Of a stretch of DNA of 64,000 bases, positions 34,415-43,792 are shown in pieces. The position numbers and the translations under genes were made by a program. The notes below the pieces were generated by a model. That model had not been told where the DNA came from. It saw nothing but the letters and a program-made list of their open reading frames with translations, and searched no databases. Positions within the stretch are counted from its first letter, which is position 1, and every line of letters begins with the position of its first letter. The stretch is from NCBI RefSeq assembly GCF_003544935.1, contig NZ_CP032098.1, positions 2,232,001 through 2,296,000 on the forward strand, read 5' to 3'. The DNA comes from Malaciobacter molluscorum LMG 25693. GTDB taxonomy: Bacteria > Campylobacterota > Campylobacteria > Campylobacterales > Arcobacteraceae.

Positions 34415-35854
34415 ATGAGTTGTTCTTGTACATCCAGTAGCACAAATAATACTTTACAACAAGATGTAATGGATAAGATAAATAATCATCCTTGCTATAG
34501 TGAAGGAGCACACCAACACTATGCAAGAATTCATTTAGCAGTTGCGCCTGCTTGTAATATTCAATGTAATTATTGTAATAGGAAATTTGACTGTTCAAAT
34601 GAATCAAGACCAGGTGTTACCTCATCAAAACTTTCACCTATTGATGCAGTAAAAAAAGTTTTATATGTTGGAGGTAAAATTCAACAACTTTCAGTGGTGG
34701 GGATTGCTGGTCCAGGAGATGCACTTGCAAATCCTAAAAAAACATTCGAAACATTTAAATTACTTCAAGAAAAAGCACCTGATTTGAAACTATGTTTATC
34801 AACAAATGGATTAAGACTTCCAGAGTTTATAGATGAGATTGTAAAATACAATATTGATCATGTAACTGTTACAATAAATAGTGTAGATGAAACTGGAGAG
34901 ATTGGAAGCAAAATATATCCTTGGATACATTGGAAGCATAAAAAGGTTTTTGGAAAACAAGCAGCTAAAATTCTATTAAAGCAACAAATAGAAGGTATAA
35001 AAATGCTAACACAAAAAGGAATACTTGTAAAAGCAAATTCTGTATTAATTCCAGGAGTAAATGATAAAGAGATTGCAAATGTAGCAAAAAAATTAAAAGA
35101 GCTAAATGTATTTTTGCACAATATTATGCCTCTATTATCAAAACCAGAATTTGGTACATATTATGGATTAAATAATCAAAGAAGTGCAACAGATCAAGAA
35201 GTTATGCAAGCACAAGAAGTATGTGGAATGGATATAAAACTTATGGCACATTGCAGACAATGTCGTGCTGATGCAGTTGGGCTAATTGGTGAAGATAAAT
35301 CAAATGAATATAATAATGATATATTTAAAAACAAATCATGGAAAGAATTAGAAGATATTTATAACATAAAAGCAAGAGAACAAAGACATGCTTTAATTGA
35401 AAACTGGAGAAAAGCATTAGATAGTGCAAATGAAAGAGTAAAAATAGAACAAGCTTCAAAAGAACAACTAAGCTCAAATAATAAAACAAAACTAATTGCT
35501 GTAACAAGTAGTAGTGAAGGAATAATAAATCTTCATTTTGGTAGTGCAACTGAATTCTTAATATATGAAGCTGGAAATAAAGCTATAAAATTTGTAATGC
35601 ATAGAAAAGTTCAAAATGCTTATTGTAAAGGTCCAGAAGATTGTGATGGTTCATATCCAATAGAAGAGATAAAACAAACACTTAAAGATATTGATTTGTT
35701 GTTAACTGAAAAAATTGGTGATTGTCCACAAGAAGAATTAAGAAAGATTGATTTGATTACTGATGACTCATATGCATTAGAACCAATAGAAAAATCAGTT
35801 TTTGAAGCTACTAAAAAGCACTTTTTTTATGAAAAAGAGAAAGAAGTAAATTGA
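34415..35854 (+). CDS. nifB: Nitrogenase cofactor biosynthesis protein NifB
   Basis: The 479-residue radical SAM enzyme has CxxxCxxC at Cys47, Cys51 and Cys54 (PACNIQCNYCNRKFDC), further conserved cysteines near its N-terminus (SCSC), and CRQCRADAVGLIGED near residue 285-300. A C-terminal NifX-like domain (about 365-475, LIAVTSSSEGIINLHFGSATEF) is fused, as in many proteobacterial NifB. It builds NifB-co, the 8Fe-9S-C core, from two 4Fe-4S clusters. AAAAGGAGAGG precedes the ATG. Confidence 0.97.
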   Translation: MSCSCTSSSTNNTLQQDVMDKINNHPCYSEGAHQHYARIHLAVAPACNIQCNYCNRKFDCSNESRPGVTSSKLSPIDAVKKVLYVGGKIQQLSVVGIAGPGDALANPKKTFETFKLLQEKAPDLKLCLSTNGLRLPEFIDEIVKYNIDHVTVTINSVDETGEIGSKIYPWIHWKHKKVFGKQAAKILLKQQIEGIKMLTQKGILVKANSVLIPGVNDKEIANVAKKLKELNVFLHNIMPLLSKPEFGTYYGLNNQRSATDQEVMQAQEVCGMDIKLMAHCRQCRADAVGLIGEDKSNEYNNDIFKNKSWKELEDIYNIKAREQRHALIENWRKALDSANERVKIEQASKEQLSSNNKTKLIAVTSSSEGIINLHFGSATEFLIYEAGNKAIKFVMHRKVQNAYCKGPEDCDGSYPIEEIKQTLKDIDLLLTEKIGDCPQEELRKIDLITDDSYALEPIEKSVFEATKKHFFYEKEKEVN

Positions 35855-35870
35855 AGGAACAGTTTTTGCA
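35855..35870 (+). promoter_or_regulatory. Sigma-54 promoter of the nifV operon
   Basis: AGGAACAGTTTTTGCA, GG-N10-GC, directly after the nifB stop and 34 bp before nifV. Confidence 0.86.
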
Positions 35871-35904
35871 TATTTATTAAATAAATATACATTAAGGCAA
35901 AAAG

Positions 35905-37020
35905 ATGTTTTTAATAAATGATACAACTTTAAGAGATGGTGAACAAGCTGCTTATGTTGCCTTTAATACTAAAGAAAAAATAAAAATTGCTCAAAAACTT
36001 TTTAAAGTTGGTGCTGATGAACTTGAAGTTGGTATTCCTGCAATGGGACGAAAAGAGCAAGAAGATATAAAAGAGATAATTTCTTTAAACTTACCTACGA
36101 GAATAATGAGTTGGAATAGAGCCACACTAAAAGACTTAGAAGCTTCATTAAAATGCAATTTAAAAGCTGTGGATTTGTCTATTCCTGTATCTGATATTCT
36201 TATTGATGTTAAGTTTAAAGGTGATAAAAATAGACTTTTAAAACAACTTGAAGAAGTAATAATTCAAGCAAAAAAAGAGAACTTATTTGTATGTATTGGA
36301 GGAGAAGATTCAAGTAGAGCAAATCTCTCTTTTCTAAAAGAAGTTATGCAACTAGGAAATAGCTTAGGTGCAAATAGATTTAGATATTGTGATACAGTAG
36401 GAATCTTAACACCACACACCACATATGAAAATATAAAAAATTTAGTAGATTTAAATTTATTAGATATTGAGATGCATACACACAATGACTTTGGAATGGC
36501 AACAGCAAATACAATAAGTGGATTTGAAGCAGGAGCAAAAAGTGCAAATACTACAGTTATAGGTCTTGGAGAAAGAGCAGGAAATGCATCTTTTGAACAA
36601 GTTTTAATGAGTTTAAAAACTCTATTAAAAAAAGATGTGCATATAAACTCAAAAGATTTAAAAGATTTAATAACAACAGTAAGTAAAGCATCAAATAGAA
36701 GAATAGATACAAACTTACCAATAATTGGCAAAAATATTTTTTCACATGAATCAGGGATTCATGTAAATGCAATGATTAAATCAAATCTTTGTTACGAGCC
36801 TTTTTCACCTATTGATGTGGGATTAAAAAGAGATTATCCAATCGGAAAGCATTCAGGAACCTCAACTTTAATATATCATTTAAAATCTTTGGGAATAGAA
36901 GCAAATAAAGATGTACTGCAAAAGTTATTACCAATAGTTAGACAAATAGTCACTAAAAGAAAAAAAGTATTACAAAATAATGAATTAAGAGAGTTATACT
37001 TATGTTTATTGGATATTTAA
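35905..37020 (+). CDS. nifV: Homocitrate synthase NifV
   Basis: The 371-residue enzyme of the DRE-TIM family starts LINDTTLRDGEQAAYVAF (metal and catalytic Arg/Asp motif), has FRYCDTVGIL and EMHTHNDFGMATANT with the two metal-binding His, and GIHVNAMIKSNLCYEPF near its C-terminal domain. It condenses acetyl-CoA with 2-oxoglutarate to homocitrate, the organic ligand of FeMo-co. First gene of a run of overlapping genes reaching the nifQ-like gene at 39591. Confidence 0.96.
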   Translation: MFLINDTTLRDGEQAAYVAFNTKEKIKIAQKLFKVGADELEVGIPAMGRKEQEDIKEIISLNLPTRIMSWNRATLKDLEASLKCNLKAVDLSIPVSDILIDVKFKGDKNRLLKQLEEVIIQAKKENLFVCIGGEDSSRANLSFLKEVMQLGNSLGANRFRYCDTVGILTPHTTYENIKNLVDLNLLDIEMHTHNDFGMATANTISGFEAGAKSANTTVIGLGERAGNASFEQVLMSLKTLLKKDVHINSKDLKDLITTVSKASNRRIDTNLPIIGKNIFSHESGIHVNAMIKSNLCYEPFSPIDVGLKRDYPIGKHSGTSTLIYHLKSLGIEANKDVLQKLLPIVRQIVTKRKKVLQNNELRELYLCLLDI

Positions 37021-37808
37021 GAAACGACTTTGAGAACAACATATCAACATTTATTGAAAGTGATGAATTATTTGAACTTCAATTATTAAAAAACACATAC
37101 AATAGTTATCCTCAATACTGCTTTGCTGCATATGAGAAAGAACAAATTATTGGCATTTTATGTGCTTATTCTTTTGATAATTATATTTATATAAATATAT
37201 TAAAAACAATAAATCTAAATAAAGATATTATAAAAAGACTTGTTTCACTTTTAATAAAAAATATTGAAGATGAAAATGTCTATTTACTAATAGAAGATAA
37301 TATATCAGAAGAATTAGAACAATTAGGATTCAAAAAACAGTGTACTTTTATAAGATATATTCATACTTCTGAACCTGTTGCTTTTAACTTTTCAAACTCT
37401 ATAGCAAAACAAATAAGCGAAGAAAACTATGATGAAATAGCCACAGATTTAGACAAAATTATATTCGAACAAAATAGAAAAAAATATCTATTAAAAGATT
37501 GTATGTTTGAGAGTTCATTAAAACTTTGTACAAAACAATCTTTTATGAATTCATATGCTGTAAATAAGAAATTCATAAGAATTTCACCTTGGATGATTAA
37601 AAAACAATCATTTTTAGATGCGGAGAAGTTACTAAGAGGTGTATTATATTATAGAGGATTAAAAAAAATCTTTGCTTATGCTTATGGTGAAGATGAAGAT
37701 ATTTTACAACTTTATGAAAACTATAAATTTAAAAAAGATAAGAATTTTTCTTTTATGTATTTAAAAGAAAAACCAAATATCAAATTTGAGAATCTATATG
37801 CAATTTAA
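37002..37808 (+). CDS. GNAT-like acetyltransferase, nif-linked
   Basis: The 268-residue protein shows two weak GNAT-like halves: FAAYEKEQIIGILCAYSF and an N-terminal strand-helix layout, then a C-terminal half with GVLYYRGLKKIFAYAYGEDEDILQLYENYKF, which resembles the end of GNAT domains. It overlaps nifV by 19 bases, so it is co-translated. No acetyl-CoA loop (Q/RxxGxG/A) is clear. Role in the nif operon is unknown. Confidence 0.6.
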   Translation: MFIGYLRNDFENNISTFIESDELFELQLLKNTYNSYPQYCFAAYEKEQIIGILCAYSFDNYIYINILKTINLNKDIIKRLVSLLIKNIEDENVYLLIEDNISEELEQLGFKKQCTFIRYIHTSEPVAFNFSNSIAKQISEENYDEIATDLDKIIFEQNRKKYLLKDCMFESSLKLCTKQSFMNSYAVNKKFIRISPWMIKKQSFLDAEKLLRGVLYYRGLKKIFAYAYGEDEDILQLYENYKFKKDKNFSFMYLKEKPNIKFENLYAI

Positions 37809-37818
37809 AGGATAAAAA

Positions 37819-38028
37819 ATGGATGAATTAACACCAGAACAAAAACAAAATAAAAAACAATTAGCAAAGTATAAAAGAAAAGTTGTTGAACTTGCAGGAA
37901 TTTTGCATGATATTGTAGAAGATACAATATGGCATGACTATGATAAATTACCAAAACTAAGTGAAGATATTTTAGTTGCAATGAATGATGTTAATAAATT
38001 TAAACAAAAACATCCATATTTGAAATAA
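37819..38028 (+). CDS. DUF683 / CCE_0567-type small helical nif protein
   Basis: The 69-residue helical protein has QNKKQLAKYKRKVVELAGILHDIVEDTIWHDYDKL, the pattern of the Rop-like two-helix DUF683 family found in nif clusters. Family members form small metal-binding bundles in cyanobacterial diazotrophs. AAAGGATAAAAA precedes its ATG, 10 bp after the GNAT-like gene. Function not established. Confidence 0.72.
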   Translation: MDELTPEQKQNKKQLAKYKRKVVELAGILHDIVEDTIWHDYDKLPKLSEDILVAMNDVNKFKQKHPYLK

Positions 38029-38032
38029 AAAT

Positions 38033-38275
38033 ATGGAAGATTTGAAAAATAAACAAATATGTAAATGTGGTGAAAAATGTATTGAAGAAGCCATACAAAT
38101 ATTTAAGAATACAGATCTTCCCTATAAAAAAGCAAAGAAACTAGTAACACAATGTAATAAAACATGCTGTAGAAAAGCATTGATAAGTCTTTTTAATATG
38201 GTCAGATTTGGTCAAGTGGATTATGAAGAAATATCTTTTTTAATTGATGCTGCAAATGATAGATTAAAGGAATAA
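38033..38275 (+). CDS. Small cysteine-rich protein in the nifV operon
   Basis: The 80-residue protein has two cysteine groups: CKCGEKC near residues 10-16 and CNKTCC near residues 42-47, with a helix between them and another after. Six cysteines in this spacing suggest a metal or Fe-S site. It starts 4 bp after the DUF683 gene with a weak ribosome site, so translation is probably coupled. I do not recognise the family. The context suggests a role in cofactor or cluster handling. Confidence 0.75.
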   Translation: MEDLKNKQICKCGEKCIEEAIQIFKNTDLPYKKAKKLVTQCNKTCCRKALISLFNMVRFGQVDYEEISFLIDAANDRLKE

Positions 38276-38276
38276 T

Positions 38277-39281
38277 ATGCAAGATGAATTAAATGATTTT
38301 ATAAAATGGGTAAAATCAAACAACTTAAAAAACATAATATGCATAGATGAACTTGATAAAATAAATCTATTAGATTTAAGCAAACAAAAGATAAAAACTA
38401 TTCCTAATAGCATTTGTGTATTAAAAAATCTAACCGTATTAAAACTTTCAAATAATAGAATAAAAAAACTGCCCTCTTCTATTGGGAAACTAACAAACCT
38501 AAAAAATCTACAATGTGAAAATAACTTGATAGAAGAAATTCCCAAAGCTATTGGAAAGCTTTCAAATCTTTTGATACTAAATTTAAATGGAAATAGAATA
38601 AAAAAAGTTCCAAAAGAGTTATGCTCATTATCAAATCTTTCAAGATTAACACTAGCAGCAAATAGAATAAAGATAATTCCTAAAGAGTTAGATAAATTAG
38701 AAAAACTTTTATATTTATCACTTGATACAAATGAATTAAAAAAAGTAGGAAATATTTTTTCTAATATGAAAGAGTTGTATTATCTTGATTTATCTTTTAA
38801 TAAAATCTCTTTTTTACCAGAATCAATAACTAATCTAAAAGAGTTAAAAACACTTTTATTAGAAGAAAATCAAATAAAAAATCTAAAAATCATAGATGAT
38901 TTATCATCTCTTACAAAACTAAATATTACAGATAATAATCTAAATTCATTAGATATAAACTTTGCAAAACTAAAAAAATTAGAAGTTTTAATACTTGATA
39001 ATAATAACTTAATTAAATTACAAAAAAGTATATATTCTTTAGATAATTTAATCATATTAAGTGCAAGTTCAAATAATATAAATTCTATTTCAAAGCAGAT
39101 AAATAATCTAATCAAACTTGAAGAGTTGGATTTAGAAGATAATAAAATAGAGGAACTACCCAAAAGTATTTGTGAGTTAAAAAACCTAAAAACACTATAT
39201 TTAAAATCTAATAATAAAATAAAAATCCCAAATAATTTAGCTTTAACTTATCTTGATATATTAGGAGAAAATCATGAATGA
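38277..39281 (+). CDS. Leucine-rich repeat protein, nif-associated
   Basis: The 334-residue protein has about 12 LRRs of about 23 residues each (LTVLKLSNNRIKKLPSSIGK type), from near residue 28 to the end, with a short N-terminal helix. No signal peptide, so it is cytoplasmic. It starts 1 bp after the Cys-rich gene and overlaps the nifQ-like gene by eight bases. LRR or LRV proteins occur in some nif clusters; this one has no cysteine cluster motif. It probably serves as a protein-binding scaffold, an inference from the fold. Confidence 0.85.
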   Translation: MQDELNDFIKWVKSNNLKNIICIDELDKINLLDLSKQKIKTIPNSICVLKNLTVLKLSNNRIKKLPSSIGKLTNLKNLQCENNLIEEIPKAIGKLSNLLILNLNGNRIKKVPKELCSLSNLSRLTLAANRIKIIPKELDKLEKLLYLSLDTNELKKVGNIFSNMKELYYLDLSFNKISFLPESITNLKELKTLLLEENQIKNLKIIDDLSSLTKLNITDNNLNSLDINFAKLKKLEVLILDNNNLIKLQKSIYSLDNLIILSASSNNINSISKQINNLIKLEELDLEDNKIEELPKSICELKNLKTLYLKSNNKIKIPNNLALTYLDILGENHE

Positions 39282-39591
39282 ATTAGAGATTATGGAGAGT
39301 GAGATTTTAGAACTGTTGCAAAAACATGCAAATAACGAATATGCAAAAAATGCTCTTGCACCATGGATTGCCAAAACTTCAATAAAAATGGGACATTTGT
39401 ATTCTGATTTGGGATTGGCAAGTCGTAGAGAAATGGGAAAACTAATGACACATAATTTTATATCCTTAGCTAGATTAAAACCTGAAACTATGAGATGGAA
39501 AAGATACCTTTATAACTGTATAGGCAAGACTGCCCCTGCATGTGCTACATGTACTGATATAAATAATTGTCTAAAATGTTCATTGGGCTAA
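39274..39591 (+). CDS. nifQ: NifQ-like protein, short form
   Basis: The 105-residue protein corresponds to the conserved C-terminal half of NifQ: YSDLGLASRREMGKLMTHNF, LKPETMRWKRYLYNCIG and a terminal cysteine cluster, CIGKTAPACATCTDINNCLKC. NifQ (about 170-180 residues elsewhere) carries a Mo-Fe-S cluster and supplies molybdenum for FeMo-co. Here the N-terminal part is missing but the core looks intact. Last gene of the nifV operon. Confidence 0.75.
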   Translation: MNELEIMESEILELLQKHANNEYAKNALAPWIAKTSIKMGHLYSDLGLASRREMGKLMTHNFISLARLKPETMRWKRYLYNCIGKTAPACATCTDINNCLKCSLG

Positions 39592-39766
39592 TTTTATTTT
39601 CAAAAAATAGATTTAATTTTTAAGGTTTATTCTAAAACTTTGAAAATTAGGTTTATTATATCATTTTATAAATTTACTTCTAAAAATACATAAGAACTTA
39701 ATTTTTTTAATAAGCATTCATATAAATACATCTATACTTTTAAAAATTATTATTAAAAGAAAAGAG

Positions 39767-40903
39767 ATGAAAAAAAAAAGATTTTTATTAACTTTAACTA
39801 CAATTGGCTTATTATATCAAACAAATATTTATGCACAAGAACTTGAAGACTTTATAAAAGAAGTAGATATATCAGGAACATTATCATATAGATATAATGA
39901 TTATGAGACTGATAAAAAAGCAGGAAAAACTCAAAACTTTTATAAACTAGCTTTAAATGTATCAAAAAAAATAAATGAAAATGTAACACTAAACACAAGA
40001 TTTCTAGGAGAACGTTTTTCCATAAACACGGGGAAACAAGCAGATGAAGGAATTGATATAAATTTATCAGAAGTAAATTTTCTTTATACAGGTATAAAAG
40101 ATTTATCTATTACTTTTGGTAAACAAGCTATTTATTCACCTTGGACAACTCCAAGAGATGCAATGGGAGATGAAAATACAGGTACTGGAATATATGCTGT
40201 GTATAATAAAGATGTATTAACTTTAAGTGCTGCATATTTTAATCAAACAAATTTTAATAAAGCAGAAATCAGTACATGGAATGGAATAAAAGGAATTGAT
40301 GGTTCTGAAGATTTAGCAATAATAAGTGCATATTTAAATCTTCCTTATCTTAGTTTGGATCTAGCATATTCTGATTTGGAAGATATTTATGATAGTTATT
40401 CTATTGGATTAAATAGTAACTTCAAATTTACTAATATTTCAATCTCTACTTTTACTAGATATACATCTTTAGATTTAGATAATAGTAATAAAGACAATTC
40501 ACTTTGGCAAATAGGACTTATTGCAAAGAAAGGAATTTATTCACTATTTACAGCCTATGGACAAACAAATAAAGAAGGTGGAAAGGTATCAATTGATACA
40601 AGTGCAAAAACAAATATGGATTATGGATGGAGGATAACAGCATCAAATGATGCTGATGCAAAATATTTTTATATAAGTACAAATGCAAATGTGACAACAT
40701 CTACAAATTTAGGAATATATTATTCAAGTGCAAATTATGGTTCAAACTCAAGAAAAGAAGCAAAAGATTTGACTAATATTTATCTACAAATCAAATATAA
40801 AATGTCTAAAAACCTCATTTCATATTTAAGATATGGAACACTAAAAACACAAGATGAGGGAACTGGAAATGTAGGAAGATTAAATATTCAATACTCTTTT
40901 TAA
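39767..40903 (+). CDS. Outer-membrane porin
   Basis: The 378-residue protein has a signal peptide (LLTLTTIGLLYQTNIYAQE, cleavage after YAQ or IYA) followed by alternating beta strands throughout and a C-terminal aromatic residue (NIQYSF), typical of outer-membrane beta-barrels. The pattern resembles Campylobacterota major-porin/OprD-like channels. It precedes the kinase, regulator and reductase genes of the TMAO/DMSO-type locus, so it may admit that substrate; that is inferred. Confidence 0.83.
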   Translation: MKKKRFLLTLTTIGLLYQTNIYAQELEDFIKEVDISGTLSYRYNDYETDKKAGKTQNFYKLALNVSKKINENVTLNTRFLGERFSINTGKQADEGIDINLSEVNFLYTGIKDLSITFGKQAIYSPWTTPRDAMGDENTGTGIYAVYNKDVLTLSAAYFNQTNFNKAEISTWNGIKGIDGSEDLAIISAYLNLPYLSLDLAYSDLEDIYDSYSIGLNSNFKFTNISISTFTRYTSLDLDNSNKDNSLWQIGLIAKKGIYSLFTAYGQTNKEGGKVSIDTSAKTNMDYGWRITASNDADAKYFYISTNANVTTSTNLGIYYSSANYGSNSRKEAKDLTNIYLQIKYKMSKNLISYLRYGTLKTQDEGTGNVGRLNIQYSF

Positions 40904-40909
40904 TAAAAA

Positions 40910-40985
40910 TTTGAGATAAAATTAATACAGTAATAAGTTATTTATATATTTTAGATATACTATTATTACTTTATTAAATCTCAAA
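40910..40985. repeat. Long imperfect inverted repeat upstream of the sensor kinase
   Basis: TTTGAGAT at 40910 pairs with ATCTCAAA at 40978-40985, and the inner stretches (AGTAATAA against TTATTACT) pair as well with small bulges. It lies between the porin stop and the kinase start. It may be the porin terminator or an operator for the response regulator. Confidence 0.45.
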
Positions 40986-40997
40986 GGTAATAATAAT

Positions 40998-43016
40998 ATG
41001 AAAAGAAATAGAGTTTATATTCTTATATCAATTATATTTTTTCTCATATATATTTTTGTTATTTGTACTACATATAATAAAAATAGAAACTACTTATTTA
41101 AAACAACTATAAATAATCAATTGAAACTTGTAAGCTCTTATAAACAAAAATTTGATGAAAGATTGTCTGCATTAAAAAGAATAGTTGAAACAATGGGTAA
41201 AAAACTAATAAAAAAAGATAAATTTAAAGACTTTGATTCAATAAAAGAGATGCTAACAACTGCCATGATTTCAGGTGATGGATTTAAGAGTGTTTATATC
41301 TCTTATCCAGATAACTTTACAATTTCAGGAAGAACAGACTGGTATTATTCTGATGATTATATAGCAACTAAAAGACCTTGGTATATTGAAGCAATAAACA
41401 AAAAAGCAACTATAATTTCAAAACCATATGTAGGTTCACCTGGTTTTGAAGATAAACTTTATATAAGTATTGCTTCTCCAATATATGATAAAAATAATAA
41501 ACTTTTAGCTGTAATGTCAAGCGATTTAGAGTTAGGTACAGTACAAAAAGAGTTATCTGAACTTTTCCCTATAAAAAATGGTTTCGCTTTTTTAATGACA
41601 AGTGATTCTAAAGTAATTGTACAATCAAATAAATTAGGATTTGATTTTAATAATAAAAAAGTTAAAGAGTTTCTTCACAGTTTTTCAAAAGATAAAAAAG
41701 GTGATAAAACTTTTAATTTGAACGATGAAAAATATATTTTTACATACGAACATTTGAAAAATAGTGACTGGTTATTTGTTTCTGTTTTAGAAGAAAAAGA
41801 GATTTTTAAAGATTTAAATCAACAGCTTTTTATGAATCTAATCTCATCATTAATTCTTTTTATTTTAGGATTAGGAACAATAATTTTTATATCAATTACC
41901 CAAAAAAAACTTTATGATAAACATCTTCTATTAGGACATTTTGCAAAAAGTCCTACTTGGGGAATTTTATTAACAGATAAAAACGGTAATATCATCTTTA
42001 TAAATAAAGTTTTTGAACAAATTTTCAATATAAAAAGTAAAAGTCTTTATGAAAAACCTTTAGATACTATTCTTCATGTTTTAAAAAATAAAAAAGAACA
42101 GAATAAAATAGATAGTTTTCAAGATATTAAAAATAACCTATTTACAATAAAATCTTATAACTTAGTTAAAAATGACAAAGTTTATCGTGTACAAATAACT
42201 CCTTTATTAAATAGATTTCAAAAACAATTAGAAGGAACAATTATTACACTAAATGATATAAGTCATGAAAAATATTTAGAAAAAAAAGATAGTGAACAAG
42301 AACAAATATTAATACAAAACAGTAAAATGGCTGCATTAGGAGAAATGGTAAGTGCAATCTCACATCAATGGAGACAACCTTTAAGTACCCTTTTAATGCT
42401 AATAAGTAATGCTGAAGAAATTGTTGAGAAAAACTCTTTACATAAAGCAAATAATTTTTTATTAAGATCAAAAAAAACAATTGAACTTATGAATGAAACA
42501 GTTAATGCTTTTAGAAATTTTTATAAAGAAGATTTTGATAAAAGAGAGTTTGATTTAATTAAAATAATAAATGAAATTGTTCTAATAACGCTACCTCAAA
42601 TGAAAATTAATGCAATAGAGCTTGACTTTAAATACAATAAAAATATTAATTATAAATGCAGAAGTTATCCTTCTTATATAAAACAAGTTTTATTAAACTT
42701 AATAACTAATGCAAAAGATGAATTATGTCTAGTTTTAAAAGAAAACCCATTCTTTGAAGCAAAAATAAGTATAGAATTAAAAAAAGACAAAAACTACTTT
42801 TATTTAATTATTGAAGATAATGCAAAAGGCGTATTAAAAGAGAATAAAGAAAAAATATTTGAACCTTTTTTTACTACAAAAGCACAAGGAACTGGGACTG
42901 GACTATACTTGTGTAAACTTTTAGTAGAAAATAAAATGCATGGAGAAATATCCCTATCAAAATCTAAAAATCCTACAAGATTTTTAATAAAATTTGGAGA
43001 CACCAAAAATGTATAA
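40998..43016 (+). CDS. dCache-PAS sensor histidine kinase
   Basis: The 672-residue kinase has a membrane helix at about 6-25, a periplasmic dCache sensor (about 30-270, with YISYPDNFTISGRTDWYYSDD and RPWYIEAINKKATIISKPYVG), a second helix near 277-300, a PAS domain (about 310-420), and HisKA with the phospho-His near 455 (AISHQWRQPLSTL). A HATPase domain follows (NLITNAKDEL, EDNAKGV, GTGTGLYLCKLL). It overlaps the response regulator gene by eight bases. It probably senses the reductase substrate or a related osmolyte. Confidence 0.92.
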   Translation: MKRNRVYILISIIFFLIYIFVICTTYNKNRNYLFKTTINNQLKLVSSYKQKFDERLSALKRIVETMGKKLIKKDKFKDFDSIKEMLTTAMISGDGFKSVYISYPDNFTISGRTDWYYSDDYIATKRPWYIEAINKKATIISKPYVGSPGFEDKLYISIASPIYDKNNKLLAVMSSDLELGTVQKELSELFPIKNGFAFLMTSDSKVIVQSNKLGFDFNNKKVKEFLHSFSKDKKGDKTFNLNDEKYIFTYEHLKNSDWLFVSVLEEKEIFKDLNQQLFMNLISSLILFILGLGTIIFISITQKKLYDKHLLLGHFAKSPTWGILLTDKNGNIIFINKVFEQIFNIKSKSLYEKPLDTILHVLKNKKEQNKIDSFQDIKNNLFTIKSYNLVKNDKVYRVQITPLLNRFQKQLEGTIITLNDISHEKYLEKKDSEQEQILIQNSKMAALGEMVSAISHQWRQPLSTLLMLISNAEEIVEKNSLHKANNFLLRSKKTIELMNETVNAFRNFYKEDFDKREFDLIKIINEIVLITLPQMKINAIELDFKYNKNINYKCRSYPSYIKQVLLNLITNAKDELCLVLKENPFFEAKISIELKKDKNYFYLIIEDNAKGVLKENKEKIFEPFFTTKAQGTGTGLYLCKLLVENKMHGEISLSKSKNPTRFLIKFGDTKNV

Positions 43017-43698
43017 TAAAATTACTAAGTTATTAGAGAATAAAAATATTTTAATTGTTGAAGATGAAATAGATTTACAAGATATAATAGTAGAATCAAT
43101 TAAAGATTATGCAAATTGTGTTTTTAGAGCTAATAATGGTCTTGAGGGACTTGAAATTTTTAAAAGTAATTCTATTGATTTAATAATTTCAGATATTCAT
43201 ATGGCAAAAATGAATGGTTTAAAAATGAGCAATGAAATAAGAACAATCGATCCATATGTTCCATTAATTTTTTTAACAGCACATGACACAGATGAAAATA
43301 TGCTTGATGCAATAGAATTAAAAAGTAAAAGTATTTTAATAAAGCCTTTTGATAAAAAACAGTTATTAATCTCCATGGGATTAGCAATTTCTTCTTTTAA
43401 TGAAGATAAAAAGATTTTAAATCTAAATAATAGTTTTATTTATAATATTGAAACAAAAGAGCTAAAACAAAAAGATAAATATATAAGTCTTACAAGAAAA
43501 GAGCAAAAACTTTTAGATTTATTAATTAAACATCAAGAACATGCAGTTCCTTTTTCTTTAATTGAAAGTTATGTTTGGAATGAAAATGGAGCTACTCCTG
43601 ATGCAATAAGAATGTTTATTAATAAATTAAGAAAAAAAATATATCCTGAATTGATTGAAAACATTCAAGGTATAGGATATAAACTAACTTTAAAATAA
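43009..43698 (+). CDS. OmpR-family response regulator
   Basis: About 229 residues. The receiver domain has acidic pocket VEDEID, phospho-Asp62 (IISDIHM) and switch Thr/Lys (LTAHD, LIKPF), followed by a winged-helix output domain (LTRKEQKLLDLLIKH, DAIRMFINKLRKKI, IQGIGYKL). An in-frame TTG at 42994 would add five residues, but the GGAGA ribosome site lies within them, 8 nt before the ATG at 43009. Cognate of the upstream kinase; likely controls the porin and reductase genes. Confidence 0.93.
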   Translation: MYNKITKLLENKNILIVEDEIDLQDIIVESIKDYANCVFRANNGLEGLEIFKSNSIDLIISDIHMAKMNGLKMSNEIRTIDPYVPLIFLTAHDTDENMLDAIELKSKSILIKPFDKKQLLISMGLAISSFNEDKKILNLNNSFIYNIETKELKQKDKYISLTRKEQKLLDLLIKHQEHAVPFSLIESYVWNENGATPDAIRMFINKLRKKIYPELIENIQGIGYKLTLK

Positions 43699-43792
43699 AA
43701 TTAATTTTTTTTACTAAATATTTTTTAAAAGATTATACTTTTTTTATACTCTTCTTATATCATTTGTTAATGACAAAATTAGGAGACATTAA

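Noticed and set aside
36264-36772. Minus-strand frames inside nifV
   Set aside because: Shadows of the homocitrate synthase coding region; no start signals or domain.
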